A stretch of DNA of 64,000 nucleotides, from positions 1-64,000 of the forward strand of contig NZ_SZQA01000041.1 in the NCBI RefSeq assembly GCF_005233835.1. The letters are read 5' to 3'. Source of the DNA: Herbidospora galbida (GTDB taxonomy: Bacteria > Actinomycetota > Actinomycetes > Streptosporangiales > Streptosporangiaceae). Below are positions 59,886 to 64,000 of the stretch, one piece after another; the stretch's first letter is position 1; every line of letters starts with the position of its first letter. The position numbers were made by a program, and so were the translations under genes. The notes under the pieces were generated by a model. The model did no database searches, was not told where the DNA came from, and saw only the letters and a list, made by a program, of their open reading frames with translations.

Positions 59886-60752
59886 TCAGCCCTCGTCCTC
59901 GGTCATCTCCTCGTCGTAGTCGGGGTCGAGGCTGCCCCAGACGGTGCCGTAGCGCAGGGTCACCAGGCGGCCGACGGCCTCGTGGGCGCCCAGGGGCGCG
60001 GCGCAGTTGTACTGCTCCGTGAGAGCGCTCACCCGGTCGGCGTCGGCTTCCGGCCCGATGATGAACGGGGCCAGGGCGATGCGGGAGGCGCCGATGTTGC
60101 GCAGCCGCTCGGCCGCGTCGGCCACCGTCGGGCGGCCGTCGAAGGCGGCCGGGACGACCGGCAGGGCCAGGCGGGCGGCCAGCAGGACCGCCGTCGCGTC
60201 GGCGCCGCGGGCCGACTCGTCGCCGCCGACCGTGGCCACGATGATGCCGTCGACCGGCGAGGTCACGTTGAACAGCCGGATGCGGTCGGCACGGGCCAGG
60301 CCGCGCTCGGCGAGGCGGACGTGCAGGGCCTCGGCCAGCAGCGGGTGGGGGCCCAGCGGGTCGGTGACGACCACGTCGGCCTCGCTCTCGCGGGCGGCCT
60401 CGCGGACGGAGCGCATGACGCGCGGGTGGGGGCCGGTGACGAGGGGGACCGTGATGGCGGCGTGGCCGTCGGAGGTGCGGGCGTTGCCGATGGCGGCGAA
60501 CTCCTTGGCGAGGTCGGCCCCGCCGTCGCTGAGCGAGATCAGGCGCAGGTCCAGGGTCGGGTTGTCGACCCGGATCGTGGTCGCCAGTTCCGTCACGACG
60601 TCGTCGACCGCGCCCGGGACCGCGAGCACCAGAACCGGCGCGTCGGCGGGCAGCGTGACGGGCAGCGGGCGCCGGTGGCGGCCGCCTCCACCCGGGCGGG
60701 ACGAGCGCTCCCGTGTGGGGAGCTTCGCCGGAACGTCATGACCTTCGTTCAC
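59886..60752 (-). CDS. CbiX/sirohydrochlorin chelatase-like protein
   Basis: 288 aa with two CbiX-type halves: ITVPLVTGPHPRVMRSVREA, DVVVTDPLGPHPLLAEALHV and LALPVVPAAFDGRPTVADAA, SRIALAPFIIGPEADADRVS. The N-terminal metal-binding His of true chelatases (GHGS-type) is replaced (VLVLAVPGAVDDV), so chelatase activity is doubtful. The start is GTG 60752 (MNEGHDVPAK), without a good SD. No cobalamin or siroheme genes are nearby. Confidence 0.78.
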   Translation of the reverse strand: MNEGHDVPAKLPTRERSSRPGGGGRHRRPLPVTLPADAPVLVLAVPGAVDDVVTELATTIRVDNPTLDLRLISLSDGGADLAKEFAAIGNARTSDGHAAITVPLVTGPHPRVMRSVREAARESEADVVVTDPLGPHPLLAEALHVRLAERGLARADRIRLFNVTSPVDGIIVATVGGDESARGADATAVLLAARLALPVVPAAFDGRPTVADAAERLRNIGASRIALAPFIIGPEADADRVSALTEQYNCAAPLGAHEAVGRLVTLRYGTVWGSLDPDYDEEMTEDEG

Positions 60753-60831
60753 ACCGGCGGATTCTAGGACCAAGCGGGCGATTTCGTGGAGTCGACGGGC
60801 CGAGTCGTTCGCAGAGAGGAGTATTGAATCC

Positions 60832-61749
60832 ATGATCACTGTGTTCGGCAGCGCCAATATGGACCTCGTCGCGTACGTGGAAAGGGCCCCTGACCTGGGC
60901 GAAACCGTCGCGGGCCGGGAATTCCGGACGATCTGCGGCGGGAAAGGGGCCAACCAAGCAATTGCATCGGCACGCGCGGGCGGAGACGTCCGGTTCGTCG
61001 GCGCGGTGGGCTCCGACGGGTTCGGCACCGAACTCCGGGAGGTGCTCGACCGGTCGGGCGTGGACACCCGCGCACTGCGGACCGTCGAGGGGCCATCGGG
61101 CATCGCGCACATCGTCGTCGAGGACGGCGGGGCCAACTCGATCATCGTCGTGCCGGGCGCCAACGGGAAGGTGACGGAGGCGGACGCGGAGCGCCTCGAC
61201 GGGGACGCGCTGCTGCTGCAGCTCGAACTGCCGATGCCCGCCGTCGTCGCCGCCGCCCGTGCTTTCCGGGGTCTGGTGGTGCTGACGCCCGCGCCGGTCG
61301 TGCCGCTGCCCCCGGAGCTTCTGGACGCCGTGGGGCTTCTCTTGCCCAATGAGCACGAAGCTGCCGCCATCACCGGTCTCACAGTGCCGGAGGAGGCGCT
61401 GGAAGCCCTTCTGGCGCTGGTTCCCGAGGCGGTGGTCACTCTTGGTGCCGACGGGGCGATCTACGGCTCACGGGACGGCTCACGCCTCCGGGTGCCCGGC
61501 CGCCCGGTCGAGGCGATCGACACGACCGCCGCCGGCGACACCTTCGCGGGGGCGTTCACGGTCGCGCGGACGGAGGGCCGTACACCCCAAGAGGCTCTTG
61601 AGTTCGCCACCGCGGCCGCCGCGCTGTCGGTTCAGCGGCCCGGCGCGTCGACCTCGATGCCCACCCGGGAGGAGATCGAGGCGGAAGCGAGACGCGGACG
61701 GCCGAAGGACGGTCGTGGCTCGCGCTGGGAATCTGCCCCGAAGAACTAG
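60832..61749 (+). CDS. Ribokinase-like PfkB-family sugar kinase
   Basis: 305 aa. Signature 1 is ICGGKGANQAIASARAGG (about 36-53), and signature 2 with the catalytic base is DTTAAGDTFAGAFTVA (about 226). Between them lie LQLELPMPAVVAAARAF and LLPNEHEAAAITG, as in RbsK-type kinases, which phosphorylate ribose or a related sugar. The last ~22 codons (EARRGRPKDGRGSRWESAPK) are encoded by an inverted copy of the 60-bp dispersed repeat, so the natural C-terminus has been replaced. ATG 60832 gives MITVFGSANMDLVA. Confidence 0.89.
   Translation: MITVFGSANMDLVAYVERAPDLGETVAGREFRTICGGKGANQAIASARAGGDVRFVGAVGSDGFGTELREVLDRSGVDTRALRTVEGPSGIAHIVVEDGGANSIIVVPGANGKVTEADAERLDGDALLLQLELPMPAVVAAARAFRGLVVLTPAPVVPLPPELLDAVGLLLPNEHEAAAITGLTVPEEALEALLALVPEAVVTLGADGAIYGSRDGSRLRVPGRPVEAIDTTAAGDTFAGAFTVARTEGRTPQEALEFATAAAALSVQRPGASTSMPTREEIEAEARRGRPKDGRGSRWESAPKN
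61684..61738. repeat. Copy of the 60-bp dispersed repeat inside the kinase gene
   Basis: Reverse-complement of the unit at 29761-29940, with about 90% agreement by eye over 55 bases (GAAGCGAGACGCGGACGGCC then GAAGGACGGTCGTGGCTCGC and GGGAATCTGCC). It supplies the final codons of the ribokinase-like gene up to three codons before its stop. Confidence 0.8.
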
Positions 61750-61759
61750 GGTGAGAGGC

Positions 61760-62941
61760 ATGCCCGGCGCGGAGATCGTGGAGGCCGGCGGGCGCGAGGT
61801 GACGATCACCAATCCCGATCGGGTGGTCTTCCCGCGCACCGGCCACACCAAGCTCGACCTGGTCCGTTACTACCTGTCGGTCGGCGGGGGAGCCCTGCGC
61901 GGGGTCGCCGACCGGCCGACCGTGCTCAAACGGTTCGTCCACGGCGTCGACGAGGAGCCGTTCTTCCAGAAGCGGGCGCCCGCCAAGCGGCCCGACTGGA
62001 TCGACGTCGCCGAGTTCCGCTACCCGAGCGGGCGCAGCGCCGAAGAGGTCGTCGGGCGCGACCTGGCGACCGTCGCGTGGTGCGTCAACCTGGGCTGCGT
62101 CGACCTCAACCCGCACTCGGTGCGGTTCCCCGACATCGACCACCCCGACGAGCTCCGCGTCGACCTCGACCCGGTCCCGGGCGTGCCGTGGCCCGACATC
62201 ATCCAGGTCGCGCTGACCGCCCGCGACGTTTTGGTGGAGCACGGCCTGACGCCGTTCCCGAAGACGTCGGGCTCGCGCGGCTTCCACGTCTACGCGCCGA
62301 TCACGCCCGACTGGACCTACCCGCAGGTGCGCAAGGCAGCCGAGGCGGTGGCCCGCGAGGTCGAGCGCCGCGCCCCCGAGATCGCCACCTCCCACTGGTG
62401 GAAGGAGGAACGGCAGGGCGTCTTCGTCGACTTCAACCAGAACGCCCGCGACCGCACCACCGTCAGCGCCTACTCCGTCCGCCCGACCGGCTGGGTGTCG
62501 ACCCCGCTGACCTGGGACGAAGTACCGTCATGCGACCCCACCGAGTTCACGATGGAGACGGTCACCGCCCGTTTCGAGGAACGCGGCGACCCGTGGGCCG
62601 AGATGGACGGCCGGGAGGGCTCGCTCGACTCGCTGCTGGCGCTGGCCAAGGCGCAGGGGCCGCGTCCGAAGAACCCGCAGAAGTTCCCGGTCATAGAGAT
62701 CGCCCGCTCCGAGAAGAAGGAACCGGCGCTCAAGGCCCTGGAGAACTGGAAGCGGCGGCACCCGGAAGCGGCCGCGCGGCTCGAACCCGCCGACGTCCTC
62801 GTCGACTCCATGCGCGGCCGCTCGTCCACCTGGACCCGCATCCGGGTCAACCTCCAGCACGTGCCGGAGGACGAGAGGCCCCCGCAGGAGCCCCTCGAAG
62901 TCGACTTCGACCCGTGGGCCGCCTACCGCCCCGGGCCGTAG
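61760..62941 (+). CDS. LigD-type polymerase-domain (AEP primase superfamily) protein
   Basis: 393 aa. It aligns with the polymerase module of NHEJ LigD: ITNPDRVVFPRTGHTKLDLV, VKRFVHG-type substrate loop (LKRFVHGVDEEPFFQKRAP), WCVNLGCVDLNPHSV, the metal motif DELRVDLDPVPGVPWPD and FPKTSGSRGFHVYAPI. Ligase and phosphoesterase modules are absent. The C-terminal ~100 residues carry an additional basic segment (KKEPALKALENWKRRHPEAA). Stand-alone LigD-pol proteins are frequent in actinomycetes and may synthesise at broken ends. Start ATG 61760; GTG 61751 is possible. Overlaps the GMC gene end by 19 bases. Confidence 0.9.
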   Translation: MPGAEIVEAGGREVTITNPDRVVFPRTGHTKLDLVRYYLSVGGGALRGVADRPTVLKRFVHGVDEEPFFQKRAPAKRPDWIDVAEFRYPSGRSAEEVVGRDLATVAWCVNLGCVDLNPHSVRFPDIDHPDELRVDLDPVPGVPWPDIIQVALTARDVLVEHGLTPFPKTSGSRGFHVYAPITPDWTYPQVRKAAEAVAREVERRAPEIATSHWWKEERQGVFVDFNQNARDRTTVSAYSVRPTGWVSTPLTWDEVPSCDPTEFTMETVTARFEERGDPWAEMDGREGSLDSLLALAKAQGPRPKNPQKFPVIEIARSEKKEPALKALENWKRRHPEAAARLEPADVLVDSMRGRSSTWTRIRVNLQHVPEDERPPQEPLEVDFDPWAAYRPGP

Positions 62942-64000
62942 ATGTCCCAGAGCTCGCCCAGGAAGAAGGTGCCGAACCGGGCCAGCGCCGCCAGCCCGTT
63001 CGGCCCCGTCGTCTTGAACGTGGTCAGCATGCGCGCCAGGTCGGACGGCGAGATGTGCATGGTCCCCGAACCGAGCGGCTTCGCCGGGTCGTCGTCCTGG
63101 ACGTGGCCCTCCAGCAGCCGCGTGTGCAGCGTCGAGGTGTCGAGCCAGAGCCGCGTGGGCGGCCCGTGCTCGACGTGCTTGATCCCCGCCAGAGTGCGGG
63201 GCCGGCCCTCGCCGTCGCGGAAGTGCAGCAGGTAGCGCATCTCCCGGCGATCAGGCGCCTCTCCGGGTGCGAAGAGGTTGAACCAGCCCCGCTCGATGGG
63301 ACGCCGGCCCCCGCAGACAGCGGCGTCTATCCATCCCTCGGCCCGCGCCGTGTGGTCGGGCTCGGCGAGGAAGCGGTCGACGTCGTCGGCCGTGATGGTG
63401 ATCCGGAAGCTGACCGGATCGCTGCCGTCGAGCGAACCGCGCATCTCCTCGGTGAAGGAGAGCCCGGTGACCGTGCGGATTCCCATCAGACGTGCCTTCT
63501 TCGTCGTGATCATGCGGTCGGCCAGCCGGGTGGCCAGCCGGTCGGCCATGGCCGCGATGGTCAGGGCCGGATTGGCCCCCACCGGGCCGGGCATGGCCGC
63601 GCCGTCGGCGACGTACAGGCCCTCGTGCCCGAAGACCTGGCCGTCGGCGTCGACGACGCCCTCGCCGACGTGGCGGCCCATCGGCGCGCCGCCGAGCGGG
63701 TGGACGGTGACCACCCGCTTCAGCGGCGCGTCGGAGTAGTCGGCGCCCAGCACGTCCCCGATCCGGCGGATCGTGCCGCGCACCCGGTCGAAATATGCGT
63801 CGCTGGTCTCGGCCGTCCAGTCGAGAACCAGCCGGTCGCCCGAGAGACGCAGGATGCCGTCGGGCACGTCACGGCCCATGGCCAGCATCGGCAGCGACCG
63901 GTCCGAGAGCTCGCCTCTCCCCATGAGGCGGGCGAACTCGGCCGACAGATTGTGGTCGCGGGTGACCAGTCCCCGTACGCGCTCCAGCGCGAACCTGACC
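62923..64000 (-). CDS. GMC oxidoreductase, C-terminal part (cut by window edge)
   Basis: At least 359 codons, open to the right edge; the frame before ATG 63924 is still coding (VRFALERVRGLVTRDHNLSA). The GMC catalytic histidine region is VVTVHPLGGAPMGRHVGEGV, followed by GHEGLYVADGAAMPGPVGAN, PALTIAAMADRLA, as in cholesterol oxidases and related FAD alcohol oxidases. A 200-residue C-terminal extension (TGLSFTEEMRGSLDGSD ... LARFGTFFLGELWDIY) is characteristic of the long cholesterol-oxidase-like GMC proteins. The FAD-binding N-terminus lies outside the window. Confidence 0.87.
   Translation of the reverse strand, partial: VRFALERVRGLVTRDHNLSAEFARLMGRGELSDRSLPMLAMGRDVPDGILRLSGDRLVLDWTAETSDAYFDRVRGTIRRIGDVLGADYSDAPLKRVVTVHPLGGAPMGRHVGEGVVDADGQVFGHEGLYVADGAAMPGPVGANPALTIAAMADRLATRLADRMITTKKARLMGIRTVTGLSFTEEMRGSLDGSDPVSFRITITADDVDRFLAEPDHTARAEGWIDAAVCGGRRPIERGWFNLFAPGEAPDRREMRYLLHFRDGEGRPRTLAGIKHVEHGPPTRLWLDTSTLHTRLLEGHVQDDDPAKPLGSGTMHISPSDLARMLTTFKTTGPNGLAALARFGTFFLGELWDIYGPGR

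Overview
This is a very GC-rich actinomycete chromosome segment. Supporting signs are GTG and TTG starts, stop/start overlaps, mycothiol-synthase-like GNATs, MmyB-type XRE regulators, Pro/Ser-linked cellulases and 14-bp CebR/CelR-type operators. The gene set fits a saprophytic filamentous actinomycete, perhaps of the Streptosporangiales; that placement is inference from gene families, not from a marker gene. No rRNA, tRNA, CRISPR array, integrase or transposase was seen.

Layout. 1-6.6 kb: the 5' end of a SNF2-type helicase diverges from a small unknown protein and two tandem DUF4132 proteins, followed by a MarR/GNAT pair. 6.6-14 kb: two membrane proteins, then a GH9 processive endoglucanase and a GH48 exocellulase, each behind a perfect TGGGAGCGCTCCCA operator. 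14-19.4 kb: a beta-helix membrane protein, a DUF47/Pit phosphate transport pair with a Pho-box-like repeat, a MaoC/acyl-CoA dehydrogenase pair and a small secreted protein. 19.5-29.7 kb: a carboxylate-uptake block with a CitA/CitB-type two-component system divergent from DctA, a LytS/LytTR system, and two modules of small membrane subunit plus sodium:solute symporter. Two GTGA-N6-TCAC palindromes (Crp-like) sit in this block. 29.7-33.8 kb: a 60-bp tandem repeat, TetR, small membrane proteins, and a GH53 endogalactanase beside the wreckage of its GH42 beta-galactosidase and LacI partners.

33.7-42.2 kb: metabolic and repair genes (GNAT/DUF2716, WS/DGAT, sulfite-oxidase family, PolX, PaaK-like ligase, cold-shock protein, aldo/keto reductase). 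42.2-45.3 kb: a segment bounded by 36-bp near-identical direct repeats; one repeat is the 3' end of an intact epimerase gene, the other a stranded fragment of such an end. It holds a 625-aa secreted protein of unknown function. 45.2-52.6 kb: epimerase/XRE pair, small secreted lectin-like and beta-helix proteins, and a GH30-CBM13 glycosidase behind its own LacI repressor. 52.6-64 kb: GNAT, MFS/XRE pair, M6 metalloprotease, APH-like kinase, DUF2203, CbiX-like protein, a ribokinase-like gene whose 3' end is built from the dispersed repeat, a stand-alone LigD polymerase-domain protein, and a GMC oxidoreductase cut by the right edge.

How it works together: much of the window serves extracellular polysaccharide breakdown (cellulose, galactan, a GH30 substrate) and import of small organic acids, controlled by LacI-family, Crp-like and two-component regulation. 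The most unusual items are the repeat-bounded 3-kb segment, the dispersed 60-bp repeat that has entered a coding sequence, and the collapsed galactan locus.
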